DNA from: an uncultured Cohaesibacter sp.
GTDB taxonomy: Bacteria; Pseudomonadota; Alphaproteobacteria; Rhizobiales; Cohaesibacteraceae
Assembly (NCBI RefSeq): GCF_963676275.1
Contig: NZ_OY781091.1
Span: 4,070,775-4,134,774, forward strand
Length of the DNA: 64,000 nucleotides
Reading direction: 5' to 3'
Made by a program: the position numbers and the translations under genes. The first letter of the stretch is position 1. Each line of letters opens with the position of its first letter. Under the pieces are notes generated by a model. That model searched no databases and was not told the origin of the DNA. It saw only the letters and a program-made list of their open reading frames with translations. This document shows, in pieces, positions 17,421-27,159 of this stretch.

Positions 17421-19049
17421 ATGACTGGCAATCGATTTGAAACACATCTAGACCGGAATTCAGCCAACTATGTGCCGCTTTCTCCCATTTCCTTTCTGGA
17501 GAGGGCGGCAGCGATCTACCCGGATCACGACGCATGGGTCCATGGCGAACAGCGCACCAGCTACAAGCATTTTTTCAGCCGCTGTCGCCAGTTGGCCGCA
17601 GCCCTCAGCGCAAGGGGCATTGAACGGGGCGACGTGATCTCCGTCATGCTGCCCAATGTCCCGCCAATGCTCGAAGCCCACTACGGCGTCCCGATGATCG
17701 GGGCCGTGCTGCACAGCATCAACACACGGCTGGATGCCGCCCTGATTGCCTTCCAGCTCGAACATGCCGGCTCGAAGGTCATTATCGTCGACACGGAATT
17801 TGCCTCTGTCATGCGCGCGGCCATCGAACTGGCCGAGATAGACCCGGTCATCATTCAATATCAGGACCCTGAGTCAGAAGAAGACGGCCCCTTCATCGGC
17901 GAGCTGGAATATGAAAATCTGCTCGCGGAAGGCAACCCGGATTTCACATGGCCCGGCATCAGCGACGAATGGGACGCCATCGCCCTCAATTATACCTCCG
18001 GCACCACAGGCGACCCCAAGGGCGTCGTCTATCACCATCGTGGCGCCTATCTGGCAGGCTATGCCAATCTGATCACCGCCGAGCTTGGCAAGCATCCGGT
18101 CTATTTGTGGACCCTGCCGATGTTCCATTGCAACGGCTGGTCCTTCCCCTGGTCCCTGTCGTTGGTCGGCGGAACCCACATCTGTCTGCGGCAGGTAAGA
18201 GCGGGGCAGATATTTGACGCCATCGAGAAGGAAAAGGTCACCCATCTGTGCGGCGCGCCGGTCGTCATCACTCTCCTGCTGGAAGCAGAAGAGAGCGAAA
18301 AGCGCCCGCTTTCACGCAAGGTTCATTTCATCACGTCGGCCGCCCCGCCCCCAAGAGAGGTGATGGAAGGCATCGAGGCTCTTGGCTTCCGCCTGACCCA
18401 TGTCTATGGCCTGACCGAGACCTACGGGCCATCGGTGATCAATGAGTGGAACAAAAGCTGGGACGAGCTGCCCGCCGCCGAGAAGGCCGCCAGAATGGTT
18501 CGGCAGGGCATTCGCTATCCGGCCCTTGAAGGGCTTTGCGTCATGCTACCGCACACGATGCAGCCGGTACCCGCCGATGGTGAGACGCCCGGCGAAGTCA
18601 TGTTCCGGGGCAACAGCCTGATGAAGGGCTATCTGCAAAATGAAGGTGCAACCCATCAGGCTTTCTATGATGGCTGGTTCCATTCCGGCGATCTTGCCGT
18701 TGTGCATCCCGATGGCTATCTGGAACTGCGCGACCGCTCCAAGGAAATCATCATCTCGGGCGGCGAGAATATTTCATCAACCGAAGTGGAAGACGCCCTG
18801 TACAAGCATCCCGATGTGGAAGCGGCAGCCGTCGTTGCCATGACAGATGAAAAATGGGGCGAACGCCCCTGTGCCTTTGTCGAACTGATGGCAGGACATG
18901 AAACCAGCGAAGAGGCCCTGATTGAATGGTGCCGCGAACATCTGGCCCATTACAAGGTTCCCAACCGCATCATTTTCGAAGAATTGCCCAGAACCCCAAC
19001 CGGCAAGATCAAGAAATATGTCCTGCGCAAGAAAGCAAGGGCGCTATGA
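17421..19049 (+). CDS. AMP-dependent acyl-CoA synthetase (DmdB-like)
   Basis: 542 residues of the ANL superfamily. Motifs in order: YTSGTTGDPKGVVYHHRG (P-loop), MFHCNGW, the VYGLTETYGP adenine site, GWFHSGDLAVV, RSKEIIISGGENIS hinge and the catalytic lysine in PTGKIKKYVL. The GGENISSTEVE form and MFHCNGWSFPW are typical of medium-chain fatty acyl and methylmercaptopropionate CoA ligases (DmdB), so activation of short or medium acyl chains, possibly DMSP-derived, is likely. AAAAAGGAGG is optimally placed before the ATG. It is monocistronic as far as seen. Confidence 0.87.
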   Translation: MTGNRFETHLDRNSANYVPLSPISFLERAAAIYPDHDAWVHGEQRTSYKHFFSRCRQLAAALSARGIERGDVISVMLPNVPPMLEAHYGVPMIGAVLHSINTRLDAALIAFQLEHAGSKVIIVDTEFASVMRAAIELAEIDPVIIQYQDPESEEDGPFIGELEYENLLAEGNPDFTWPGISDEWDAIALNYTSGTTGDPKGVVYHHRGAYLAGYANLITAELGKHPVYLWTLPMFHCNGWSFPWSLSLVGGTHICLRQVRAGQIFDAIEKEKVTHLCGAPVVITLLLEAEESEKRPLSRKVHFITSAAPPPREVMEGIEALGFRLTHVYGLTETYGPSVINEWNKSWDELPAAEKAARMVRQGIRYPALEGLCVMLPHTMQPVPADGETPGEVMFRGNSLMKGYLQNEGATHQAFYDGWFHSGDLAVVHPDGYLELRDRSKEIIISGGENISSTEVEDALYKHPDVEAAAVVAMTDEKWGERPCAFVELMAGHETSEEALIEWCREHLAHYKVPNRIIFEELPRTPTGKIKKYVLRKKARAL

Positions 19050-19293
19050 AAGAAGCCCCGGCATCTGAGCGAAATATCCAGCAAACAGCCGGGCTGAAGC
19101 AAAAGGATCTGGGGAGAATAGCGAAAGGATTTCTGATGGATATTTTGAAGACATCCCGCTGATGTCGGAGAGATGTCTGATATCAGCACCATTGGCCGAG
19201 ATTTTCCACCCGGCAACAGGCGAAAGCGCGACAACCCATCATTGAGGGCAAGTATAAAGGCGATTGAATGCTGGCGACACCAATGAGGCATAG

Positions 19294-19321
19294 AAAAAGC
19301 CGCGGTGGCAGTCCGCGGCTT
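19294..19321 (-). terminator. Terminator of minus-strand DUF465 gene
   Basis: AAGCCGCGG (19297-19305) with CCGCGGCTT (19313-19321); on the minus strand followed by TTTCT. Lies 25 bases after the stop of the small gene. Confidence 0.75.
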
Positions 19322-19345
19322 GATCAATCAAGATGATTATCCCGA

Positions 19346-19516
19346 TCAGCTGGCAGTCCTAAGCTGCGCGATCTGGTCTTTCATACTCAATTTTCGTCGT
19401 TTCATCTCCGCGATCTCAAGGTCATCAATAGAAGGGTGGGTGACAGCTTCCTCAATTTCCTTATCCAATTCATCATGCTTGCGCTGCAATTCTTGGATAC
19501 GAGAATCTAACGACAT
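19346..19516 (-). CDS. DUF465 (YdcH-like) small coiled-coil protein
   Basis: 56 residues beginning MSLDSRIQELQRKH; the start is fixed by GGAGG five bases upstream of the ATG at 19516, so the four extra residues of a longer frame are excluded. The protein is a single helical hairpin with charged heptads and the closing EMKRRKLSMKDQIAQL signature of DUF465. The family is widespread and has no settled function. A second DUF465 gene is divergent 200 bases away; the pair sits next to purE. Confidence 0.9.
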   Translation of the reverse strand: MSLDSRIQELQRKHDELDKEIEEAVTHPSIDDLEIAEMKRRKLSMKDQIAQLRTAS

Positions 19517-19718
19517 AAACACCTCCATAGGTTCGGTTTGGACACGTTAATTGTGTCATACATATTACATACTGTCGACTCTGTTCTTTTTAAACAGATA
19601 GGCCAAAATAAATTTTTACCTTTGATTTCAGCTTTCGATGTAGCATAACGTCGCGCTTGCAATAACAATTCAATTAATTTATTGAAATAATTGAAGATTA
19701 TCAACCCGGTCGAAAATC

Positions 19719-19925
19719 ATGACACCTGAAAAAGAAGCTCAAATCCGCAACAAGCTCACCCATCTGAGAACAGAGCATGGCGACCTCGATCTGGCCATAC
19801 AGGCCCTTGAATCCCGCCCGGGTGGAAACGCTTTGCCCATTCAGCGCATGAAGAAGAAAAAACTCCTTTTGAAGGATGAAATCGAACGGCTGGAGAATGA
19901 ACTTTTTCCAGACATCATTGCCTAA
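19719..19925 (+). CDS. DUF465 (YdcH-like) small protein, second copy
   Basis: 68 residues; ends with IQRMKKKKLLLKDEIERLE, the DUF465 signature. The N-terminal half is a heptad-rich helix (EKEAQIRNKLTHLRTEH). It diverges from the first copy, with an A/T-rich 200-base region between. The two are different enough to be old paralogues. Function is not established for the family. Confidence 0.88.
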   Translation: MTPEKEAQIRNKLTHLRTEHGDLDLAIQALESRPGGNALPIQRMKKKKLLLKDEIERLENELFPDIIA

Positions 19926-20235
19926 AAACAAAGATTTCCGGACCGGCCCGATAGCATAGCTTCGGCATCGCTTCAGCATCATTTCCGCATCCTTTGTTCA
20001 CATATTTCGGCTTGTTCCTAATATGGACTCGTCTATACTTCGCACTTTCCAGACCATAGCCTGTGCCAGCAGCGCGAAACTCTGCGATTGAAGAGAGAGA
20101 GTGAGAGAGAGGCATCAAGGGCAATATTGTTGATGAGGATGATCATGATCACGACATCAACCGAGCCCCAGGCTTTTTCTTCGCTTTCAGGCAAATTGAC
20201 AAACAAACAACGCATCCTTGCGGGAGATTCCATTC
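19926..20235 (+). promoter_or_regulatory. Gap upstream of purE
   Basis: 310 bases. Contains a GA-rich tract (20087-20113) and a long spaced dyad GTTGATG ... CATCAAC at about 20129-20161. I see no riboswitch or gene I can defend; it should carry the purEK promoter. Confidence 0.35.
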
Positions 20236-20736
20236 ATGGCAAATACTGACTGTCCTGTCGCCATCATCATGGGAAGCCAATCCGATTGGCCGACAATGAA
20301 AAATGCCGCAGACATTCTCGACACTCTCGGCGTCGGCTATGAGGCAAAGATCATCTCCGCCCACAGAACACCCGACCGCATGGCCGACTTTGCCAAGTCC
20401 GCCCGGGCAAACGGCTTCAAGGTGATCATCGCAGGCGCTGGCGGCGCGGCCCATCTGCCGGGCATGACCGCAGCCATGACCTCCCTGCCCGTTCTCGGCG
20501 TACCCGTGCAGTCCCGGGCACTGAGTGGTCAGGATTCCCTTCTCTCCATCGTCCAGATGCCAGCAGGCATTCCCGTTGGCACTCTGGCAATCGGGCGGGC
20601 CGGTGCGATCAATGCAGGCCTGATGGCTGCTGCCATTCTGGCCACGCATGATGATGCGCTGGCTGAAAAGCTGGACGCTTGGCGCCAGGAACAAACAGAC
20701 TCCATCGCACTCGCTCCAGTCGATGAAGAGGTTTAA
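20236..20736 (+). CDS. purE: N5-carboxyaminoimidazole ribonucleotide mutase
   Basis: 166 residues. PurE moves the carboxylate of N5-CAIR to carbon 4 in de novo purine synthesis. The signature is intact: GSQSDWPTM (phosphate binding), [20 protein letters not shown] and [22 protein letters not shown]. The ATG at 20236 is preceded by GGGAG; an upstream TTG in frame is not needed. purK follows after 26 bases in the same operon, and supplies its substrate. Confidence 0.96.
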   Translation: MANTDCPVAIIMGSQSDWPTMKNAADILDTLGVGYEAKIISAHRTPDRMADFAKSARANGFKVIIAGAGGAAHLPGMTAAMTSLPVLGVPVQSRALSGQDSLLSIVQMPAGIPVGTLAIGRAGAINAGLMAAAILATHDDALAEKLDAWRQEQTDSIALAPVDEEV

Positions 20737-20762
20737 CCGCGACTTTACAAAGGCGAAATGAC

Positions 20763-21845
20763 ATGCTCAATCCCGGCGATACAATCGGCATTCTAGGCGG
20801 CGGACAACTCGGCCGCATGATGGCACTGGCAGCCAGTCGGCTTGGTCTGAAAACCCACATCTACTGCCCGGATCCCATGAGCCCGGCTTTTGATGTCACC
20901 GCCTATCATACCTGCGCCGATTATGAGGACGAAGAAGCCCTTGAGGCCTTCGCCCAGTCGGTAGAGCGCGTCACCTATGAATTCGAGAATATCCCCGCTG
21001 CAACGGTTGAGTTTCTCAAAAAGCGCCTCCCGGTGTTGCCCAATGACAATGTCCTCAAGACCTCACAGGATCGCCTGACGGAAAAGAGTTTCTTCAAGTC
21101 GCTCAACATTCAGACCGCCAATTTCCATGATGTCACCTCGCAGGAAAGCCTGCTTGAAGCGGTGGAAACAGTCGGCCTGCCAGCAATGCTGAAAACCCGC
21201 CGCTTCGGCTATGACGGCAAAGGACAGATCTTTCTCAAGAAGATCGAAGATGTTGCCGGTGCCTTTGAGGCCATTGGTGCCCAGCCAGCCATTCTGGAAT
21301 CCTATGTTCCCTTCGAGCGCGAAATCTCTGTGATCGCCGCACGCAACGAAAAGGGACAGGTCGTCTCTTATGACATCGCCGAAAATATTCACAAGAACCA
21401 GATCCTGAATACCACCACAGTGCCCGCCGACATCAGCGCTGGCGTTGCTGCAGAAGCGCGCAAGATCGGCGAAACGGTGGCCGAAGCGCTTGATTATGTC
21501 GGCGTGCTGGCTGTCGAGCTCTTCCTGCTACCCGAAACCTTTGAGAGGCGCCTGATCGCCAACGAAATGGCCCCGCGGGTCCACAATTCCGGCCACTGGA
21601 CAGAGAGCGCCTGCCTTGTCTCGCAGTTCGAGCAGCATATCCGCGCCGTTGCCGGCTGGCCTCTTGGCGACACCAGACGCCACAGCGATGTCACCATGAC
21701 AAACCTGATAGGAGAGGATATCGAGCGGCGCGAAGAATTGCTCTCCAGTCTGGCCACCTCCTTCCATTCCTATGGCAAGGCAGAAACCAGAGAAGGTCGA
21801 AAAATGGGGCATGCAAACCACATCACACCGATCAAAGGCAGCTAA
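20763..21845 (+). CDS. purK: N5-carboxyaminoimidazole ribonucleotide synthetase
   Basis: 360 residues, ATP-grasp fold. Uses ATP and bicarbonate to carboxylate AIR, feeding PurE. Seen: the N-terminal IGILGGGQLGRMMALAA, the ATP-grasp segment LKTRRFGYDGKGQ and the metal site ANEMAPRVHNSGHWT. Complete length. It shares an operon with purE. Confidence 0.95.
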   Translation: MLNPGDTIGILGGGQLGRMMALAASRLGLKTHIYCPDPMSPAFDVTAYHTCADYEDEEALEAFAQSVERVTYEFENIPAATVEFLKKRLPVLPNDNVLKTSQDRLTEKSFFKSLNIQTANFHDVTSQESLLEAVETVGLPAMLKTRRFGYDGKGQIFLKKIEDVAGAFEAIGAQPAILESYVPFEREISVIAARNEKGQVVSYDIAENIHKNQILNTTTVPADISAGVAAEARKIGETVAEALDYVGVLAVELFLLPETFERRLIANEMAPRVHNSGHWTESACLVSQFEQHIRAVAGWPLGDTRRHSDVTMTNLIGEDIERREELLSSLATSFHSYGKAETREGRKMGHANHITPIKGS

Positions 21846-22001
21846 TCTCCTACTTTTCGGTGTTTTTTCCTCAAAACCGGCCACTTCCTATGGACAAGTA
21901 TCCGCCGGTCTGGTAGAACGCCGATCAAAGTTCGGGCGCTGCCGAGGCGGTGACCGATTTTTTTTAGAAAATCCACACATCACGAACTTAGGGATTGACG
22001 C

Positions 22002-22229
22002 GTGCAGGTACTCGTCCGCGATAACAATGTTGATCAAGCCTTGAAGGCGCTGAAAAAGAAACTCCAGCGCGAAGGCGTATTCCGCGAAATGAAAATGCGG
22101 AACTTCTATGAAAAACCTTCCGAGAAGAAGGCACGTGAAAAGGCTGAAGCCGTGCGTCGTGCACGCAAGCTGGCTCGCAAACGCCTTCAGCGCGAAGGTC
22201 TGCTTCCTTCCAAGGGCCGTGGTCACTAA
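22002..22229 (+). CDS. rpsU: 30S ribosomal protein S21
   Basis: 75 residues from a GTG start: [20 protein letters not shown] is diagnostic of S21, which helps the 30S subunit engage mRNA near the anti-Shine-Dalgarno. The C-terminus is the Arg/Lys-rich extension common in alphaproteobacteria. It is monocistronic; a structured 3' region follows. Confidence 0.95.
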   Translation: MQVLVRDNNVDQALKALKKKLQREGVFREMKMRNFYEKPSEKKAREKAEAVRRARKLARKRLQREGLLPSKGRGH

Positions 22230-22610
22230 TATCCTTGCGCGGAGACTTCTCTGCGCAATGAGATAGACTCAGTCTTGATCGGAAAAGGCGTGTCAGAATC
22301 TGTCACGTCGGCAGAGCCGTCTCAGCCTGTTCAGCAAGCTTTCACAGCGCACAGGTTCGATGATTCGAAATCAGGTCCCTCTGGGGCCTGATCTCTTTTT
22401 ATTGGCTTGACTGGATCGCTCAGGCAGGGCTTGATGAAAGAGCCGCCGCCAATCCGGCTCCAAACCCTTATGAACAGACTGCGGTGCGACACAATTTTGG
22501 CGATACAGTCAGAATTTTTCGTCATTGCCGCAATTTGGACAGAGTGCGTTGGCAAATAGCATGCCGGAATGACAACCATCTGATTTGCGAACACTGAATG
22601 AGGTCTCATA
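22230..22610 (+). other. Gap between rpsU and the TPR lipoprotein
   Basis: 381 bases. Two hairpins are visible: TTGCGC/GCGCAA directly after the rpsU stop (22234-22257) and a true terminator at 22370-22400. The stretch between may be an unusually long 3' untranslated region or a small RNA. The rest should be the promoter of the lipoprotein gene. Confidence 0.45.
22370..22400 (+). terminator. Terminator 140 bases after rpsU
   Basis: ATCAGGTCCC (22370-22379) pairs with GGGGCCTGAT (22383-22392), with one G-U pair and a 3-base loop, then CTCTTTTTATT. Confidence 0.75.
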
Positions 22611-23450
22611 ATGTCTTGCAAGCAACATATCAAATCGTTCCTTGCTGTTACGAGCCTTTGCCTGACACTAGCCGCTTGCCAGACCACCGGCATGGACAGC
22701 GGCTCGGACTTTGATCGCAACGCAGGCACCGCGGACAATATCGCATCACTCAACAGGGTGATCGCAGAAAGTCCCAATGATCCGAATGCCTATAACATTC
22801 GCGGCACGGCCTATGGCCGCTCCGGTCAGTTTGATCTGGCCCTGCAAGATTATAGCTATGCCATTCGGCTCAACCCGAACTTCCATCAGGCCTATGCCAA
22901 CCGTGCACTGATCTACAAGAAGATGGGCAACATGCAGGCGGCCATGGCTGACTATAATCAGGCCATCGCTCTGGACCCCACCTATGATGTTGCACTGATC
23001 GGACGCGGGGACATTTACCGCGTTGGGAATCAGCTGGGACAGGCGGTTTCAGATTACAATCAGGCGATCATTGCCAAGACCCGCGACCCTCGGGCCTATT
23101 ATCACCGTGGCCTGATCTATCAGCAACAGCGCAATCATGCGCAGGCGATTGAAGATTTCACCTTCGCGCTCAGCCTTGACGCATCCAACCCGGATGCCTT
23201 CAACTCGCGCGGTGTAAGCTATCTTGCGCAGGGTGATACACGCGGCGCCCTTGGCGACTTTTCCAATGCGGTGAAAATGGACCGCGACAATTATCGCGCA
23301 TGGACCAATCAGGGCATCGCGCTGGAAAATGCCGGCGAATATGAGAAGGCCTATGATTCCTACTCACGCGCCAAGGTCATCAATCCGAACTATTCCCCTG
23401 CCGTCAATGGCATGAACCGGACACGCAAGCTCAGATTCGCCCAGAAGTAA
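22611..23450 (+). CDS. TPR-repeat lipoprotein (NlpI-like)
   Basis: 279 residues. The N-terminus is a lipoprotein signal with lipobox LAAC, so Cys23 should be lipidated and the protein held at the outer or inner membrane facing the periplasm. Residues about 45-275 are six consecutive tetratricopeptide repeats (for example NIRGTAYGRSGQFDLALQDY, YANRALIYKKMGNMQAAMAD). Such repeats bind other proteins; NlpI in enterobacteria organises peptidoglycan hydrolases. No catalytic motif. Start and signal peptide agree. Confidence 0.88.
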   Translation: MSCKQHIKSFLAVTSLCLTLAACQTTGMDSGSDFDRNAGTADNIASLNRVIAESPNDPNAYNIRGTAYGRSGQFDLALQDYSYAIRLNPNFHQAYANRALIYKKMGNMQAAMADYNQAIALDPTYDVALIGRGDIYRVGNQLGQAVSDYNQAIIAKTRDPRAYYHRGLIYQQQRNHAQAIEDFTFALSLDASNPDAFNSRGVSYLAQGDTRGALGDFSNAVKMDRDNYRAWTNQGIALENAGEYEKAYDSYSRAKVINPNYSPAVNGMNRTRKLRFAQK

Positions 23451-23588
23451 TGCCTAGCCTCCCTGGCTGACAGATCTTTAAAAAAGCAGCGCCACCTTAT
23501 TGGCAAATAGAAAAGACAGGTCGCATATCATGCCCCTGTCTTGCCATATATCTGTCTTGCCAAGTGTGTGCTTCTTCTGCCCTGCGGC

Positions 23589-23723
23589 CTAAAGCAGCGT
23601 GATCGCCATGAAGGCGACAACCAGCAGACTGATGATCGTGCCATATTTGATCAGCCCGATAAACAGATCATAAGTGCGGTAATGCTCCCGATAATCCATC
23701 ACTTCGTTGAGCTTCTCTGTCAT
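23589..23723 (-). CDS. aa3-type cytochrome c oxidase subunit IV
   Basis: 44 residues from the ATG at 23723, which has GAGGAGG upstream; a longer frame exists but is not supported. The protein has a short polar N-terminus (MDYREHYRTYDLF) and one membrane helix. This is the small bacterial subunit IV seen in aa3 oxidases of alphaproteobacteria. The main oxidase genes are not in this window. It follows the ABC1 kinase gene on the same strand. Confidence 0.82.
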   Translation of the reverse strand: MTEKLNEVMDYREHYRTYDLFIGLIKYGTIISLLVVAFMAITLL

Positions 23724-23831
23724 TCGATTTCCTCCTCGCGAATGGGAATGTGCGACAAAATAGCACACCCATTCACAGCTTTCCATTCACCCAATGGGCA
23801 GAAAGCCTTTTAATGGAAAGAAATCCCTGCC

Positions 23832-25250
23832 TTACCGTTCTGGCCCGAAGGAAGGATCAAAATTTTCAGGCGAAACCGGCAGAGATCGGCGGGCATTGCT
23901 GACCCGTTCGGGAGAAAAATCCTCGATCTGCTCATTGAACAGACGATAGAAATTAAGCTCCGCCCCCAGATGCAGGAAGACGCCCCCGAGCCCGATCGCT
24001 GCCCGGTCCATAAAGACGAACTCGCGCGGCACGGTGATCGGCCCCAGCCGCCGGAATTCCTGATGCACCTTGAAGGCCTGTTTGCGGCCATATTCTGCCG
24101 GACTGACACCGTCTGCAACCGAGCGAACCCGGTCATCCAGCATCGGGCCATAAATGAAACGGGCCCAGAGATTGAGCGCCTCGATCAGTTCGTCGCTGAG
24201 ATTGGAAAAACCCCAACATTCATAGGCATGCACGATCTGATCCCGATCATCCTTTTCCAGCCCGTGATACAGATCGACAACCCCCTTGACGAAACGGGGG
24301 GTAAAGATGCGAATGCAGCCATAATCAAACAGATTGAGCCCTCCCACTTCTCCCCCCTCTTCAAAGGCAGAATAATTGCCCAGATGCGGGTCTCCGTGGA
24401 TCACGCCAAAATTGGCGAAAGGGTACCACCAGGCATGAAAAAGCCGCTCGGTGAGGAAGTTGCGCACCTCCTGACTATGCTGCTTGTAGGCCAGCAGCTT
24501 GCGCCCATCGAGCCAGCTCATGGTCAGAAGGCGCGGCGTCGACAAGTCCTTGTAGAGCCGGGGCACACGAATATTGTCGTTATTCTTGAAAATCTCGGCA
24601 TAGAGGCTCAAATGCCAGGCCTCGCGCACATAGTCGAGTTCCTCGCGCACACGCTCGGCAATTTCGGCCGACATTTCCCGCGTATCCACCGCCGACTGCA
24701 TGGAGCGATGCAACGCGAAAACCATGTTGAGCTGCTTGAGATCGGCCTCGACGGCGCTTTCCATATCCGGATATTGCAACTTGCAGGCCAGCACAGTGCC
24801 GTCTGAATGCAAGGCCTTGTGCACCTGCCCGAGCGAGGCAGCCGCGGAAGGCTCGTGATCAAATTCGGCAAACAGCCCCCGCCAGCCAGCGCCAAGCTCG
24901 GAGCGCATCCGGCGCTTGGTAAAGGCCCACCCCATCGGCGGCGCATCGGACTGCAATTGAGCCAGTTCGGCGGCATATTCGGGGGGTACCACATCCGGCA
25001 CGGTGGCGATCATTTGCGCCACCTTCATCAGCGGCCCCTTGAGCGTACCGAGCACCCGCGCCAGATCGGCGGCCTCGCGCTCGATGTCACCGGAGCTGCC
25101 ACCAAACAGGCGCGCCCCGGCGGCTCGGGCCACAAAGCCCCCCACCCCCGCATTGACACGGGCATAGCGGCTCAGACGACGACCAAAACGATTTCGGTCG
25201 TCATAGGAAGCATCATCATCATTCGGGTCAAGAAGGGTGTCATCAACCAT
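23832..25250 (-). CDS. ABC1/UbiB/COQ8-family atypical kinase
   Basis: 472 residues. Family members are protein-kinase-like ATPases needed for ubiquinone synthesis or membrane-lipid homeostasis. Visible: the LKGPLMKVAQ motif corresponding to the KxGQ region, the Ala-rich nucleotide loop PSAAASLGQVHKA, the ATP-anchoring lysine in LACKLQYP, the catalytic HGDPHLGNY and the DFG-like LFDYGCIR. The first 40 residues are acidic and disordered. Gene order with an M3 peptidase upstream (40-base gap) and an oxidase subunit downstream suggests one operon. A ubiquinone role is plausible given the oxidase neighbour but is inference. Confidence 0.88.
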   Translation of the reverse strand: MVDDTLLDPNDDDASYDDRNRFGRRLSRYARVNAGVGGFVARAAGARLFGGSSGDIEREAADLARVLGTLKGPLMKVAQMIATVPDVVPPEYAAELAQLQSDAPPMGWAFTKRRMRSELGAGWRGLFAEFDHEPSAAASLGQVHKALHSDGTVLACKLQYPDMESAVEADLKQLNMVFALHRSMQSAVDTREMSAEIAERVREELDYVREAWHLSLYAEIFKNNDNIRVPRLYKDLSTPRLLTMSWLDGRKLLAYKQHSQEVRNFLTERLFHAWWYPFANFGVIHGDPHLGNYSAFEEGGEVGGLNLFDYGCIRIFTPRFVKGVVDLYHGLEKDDRDQIVHAYECWGFSNLSDELIEALNLWARFIYGPMLDDRVRSVADGVSPAEYGRKQAFKVHQEFRRLGPITVPREFVFMDRAAIGLGGVFLHLGAELNFYRLFNEQIEDFSPERVSNARRSLPVSPENFDPSFGPER

Positions 25251-25290
25251 CTGTTACAAGCACTCCAAACATGGCCCTGAGCAGCAAGCT

Positions 25291-27159
25291 TTACGCCTCT
25301 TCCAGCGCTTCGAGCTCGCCAATAAGGCCTTCAACAACAGCCAAACCCTTGGACCAGAAGTCAGGATTGCGTGCATCCAGTCCAAAAGGTGCCAGCAGCT
25401 CGGAATGATGCTTGGTGCCCCCCGCCTTGAGCATGTCGAAATATTTTTCGACAAAGCCTTCATTGCTGTCCTGATAGACAGAATAGAGCGAGTTGACCAG
25501 GCAATCCCCGAACGCATAGGCATAGACATAGAATGGGGAATGGATGAAATGCGGAATATAGGCCCAATAGGTCTCATATCCCTCACCCAGCCGGATCGAC
25601 GGCCCCAGACTGTCAGCTTGTACGCTCATCCAGATCTCGCAGATCTGTTCGGAGGTCAATTCCCCTTCCTTGCGGGCGATATGCAGCTTGCGCTCATAAA
25701 GATAGAAGGCGATCTGGCGCACGACGGTGTTGAGCATGTCCTCGACCTTACTGGTCAGCATCGAGCGTCGTTCCTCGACCGTCTTGGTCTTGGCCAGCAG
25801 CGAGCGGAAGGTCAGCATTTCGCCGAAAACGCTGGCAGTTTCAGCCAATGTCAGCGGCGTTGGTGCCATCAGAGCGCCCTGCTTGCCCGCCAGCACCTGA
25901 TGCACCCCATGGCCCAGCTCATGGGCAAGGGTCATAACATCGCGCGGCTTGCCCATATAGTTGAGCAGAACGTAGGGGTGAACACTGGGCACGGTCGGAT
26001 GGGCAAAGGCCCCCGGCGACTTGCCATCGCGAATGGCCGCATCAATCCAGCCCTTGGCAAAGAATTTCTCCGAAATCTCGGCCATCTCAGGCGCAAAACC
26101 GGCATAGGCCTCCTGCACGATAGTCTTGGCTTCCGGCCAGTCGATGGTCCGCATCGGCACTTTCGGCAGCGGCGCATTGCGGTCCCAATGCTCCAGCTTG
26201 TCCTTGCCGAACCATTTGGCTTTCAGCGCATAATAGCGGTGAGACAGGCGCGGATAGGCATCCTGAACGGCTGCAACCAGCGCATCGACAACCTCGCGCT
26301 CGACCCGGTTTGCCAGATGGCGGCTGTCGGCGACATCTTCAAAACCGCGCCAGCTGTCGGAAATCGCCTTGTCCTTGGACAGCGTATTGGTGATCAGCGC
26401 GAAGGTGGAAATATTCTTTTTGAAAGTCACCGCCAGCGCTTCGGCGGCGGCCTTGCGCTTGGTCTCATCGCTGTCAGACATCAGGTTCAATGTCTGCTCG
26501 ATGGCCAGTTCCTTTTTCTCGCCATCCGTCTCGACCGTGAAGCGCAGGGCGGCCATGGTCTCGTTGAACAGCCGGTTCCAGGCCATCGCGCCAGTGACGG
26601 ATTTTTCATAGAACAGCTTTTCAAGCTCATCGGAAAGCTGATAGGGCTTTTCCTTGCGCAGATCATCAAGCCATGGCTTGTAATGGGCGAGCGCTGCACT
26701 CTCGGCGACTGCCTTGTCCAGCACCGCATCCTCAACCCGGTTCAGCTCCAACTCGAAAAACAGCATGATGGTGGAAATGGCCGTCAGGCGCTCCTGTGCG
26801 TCGCCATAGAATTTCGCCCGTTTCGGATCGGTCGTATTGCCGTTATACATCAGACCGGCATAGGAGATGAGCTTGCCCATCCGCTCCTGAATGGCTTCAT
26901 AGCGCTTGAGCGCTGCGGCGAGATCGTCTCCGCCTTTGGCCAGCCCCTCGGCCAGCTTGCCCTGATAATCGGCCGCGAAGGCTTCTGCCTCACTCTGGCA
27001 GAGCTTGTAATCCGCCTCGATCGCGGCATCATCCAGCCCCTTATAGAGATCATCAAGGTTCCATTCAGGCAATCCATCCAGAGATTTTTCGGCGGCAACC
27101 GCATCCGATGGGGCCTTCAAGCTGTCCGGAGAGAAGCGAAATAAGCGTTCAGTGATCAT
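25291..27159 (-). CDS. pepF: M3-family oligoendopeptidase F
   Basis: About 622 residues from the ATG at 27159; a GTG 93 bases further upstream is possible but makes the protein longer than usual. A zinc metallopeptidase that cuts short peptides in the cytoplasm. The catalytic motif HELGH (LAHELGHGVHQ) and the third ligand region FGEMLTF are intact; the N-terminal lobe with WNLDDLYKG is typical of PepF. The gene leads a minus-strand group with the ABC1 kinase and oxidase subunit IV. Confidence 0.9.
   Translation of the reverse strand: MITERLFRFSPDSLKAPSDAVAAEKSLDGLPEWNLDDLYKGLDDAAIEADYKLCQSEAEAFAADYQGKLAEGLAKGGDDLAAALKRYEAIQERMGKLISYAGLMYNGNTTDPKRAKFYGDAQERLTAISTIMLFFELELNRVEDAVLDKAVAESAALAHYKPWLDDLRKEKPYQLSDELEKLFYEKSVTGAMAWNRLFNETMAALRFTVETDGEKKELAIEQTLNLMSDSDETKRKAAAEALAVTFKKNISTFALITNTLSKDKAISDSWRGFEDVADSRHLANRVEREVVDALVAAVQDAYPRLSHRYYALKAKWFGKDKLEHWDRNAPLPKVPMRTIDWPEAKTIVQEAYAGFAPEMAEISEKFFAKGWIDAAIRDGKSPGAFAHPTVPSVHPYVLLNYMGKPRDVMTLAHELGHGVHQVLAGKQGALMAPTPLTLAETASVFGEMLTFRSLLAKTKTVEERRSMLTSKVEDMLNTVVRQIAFYLYERKLHIARKEGELTSEQICEIWMSVQADSLGPSIRLGEGYETYWAYIPHFIHSPFYVYAYAFGDCLVNSLYSVYQDSNEGFVEKYFDMLKAGGTKHHSELLAPFGLDARNPDFWSKGLAVVEGLIGELEALEEA

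Noticed and set aside
19926-20235. Possible riboswitch before purE
   Set aside because: Only a spaced 7-base dyad and a GA tract; no known aptamer consensus.
25237-27144. 635-codon frame antisense to pepF
   Set aside because: Shadow of pepF; no family features.
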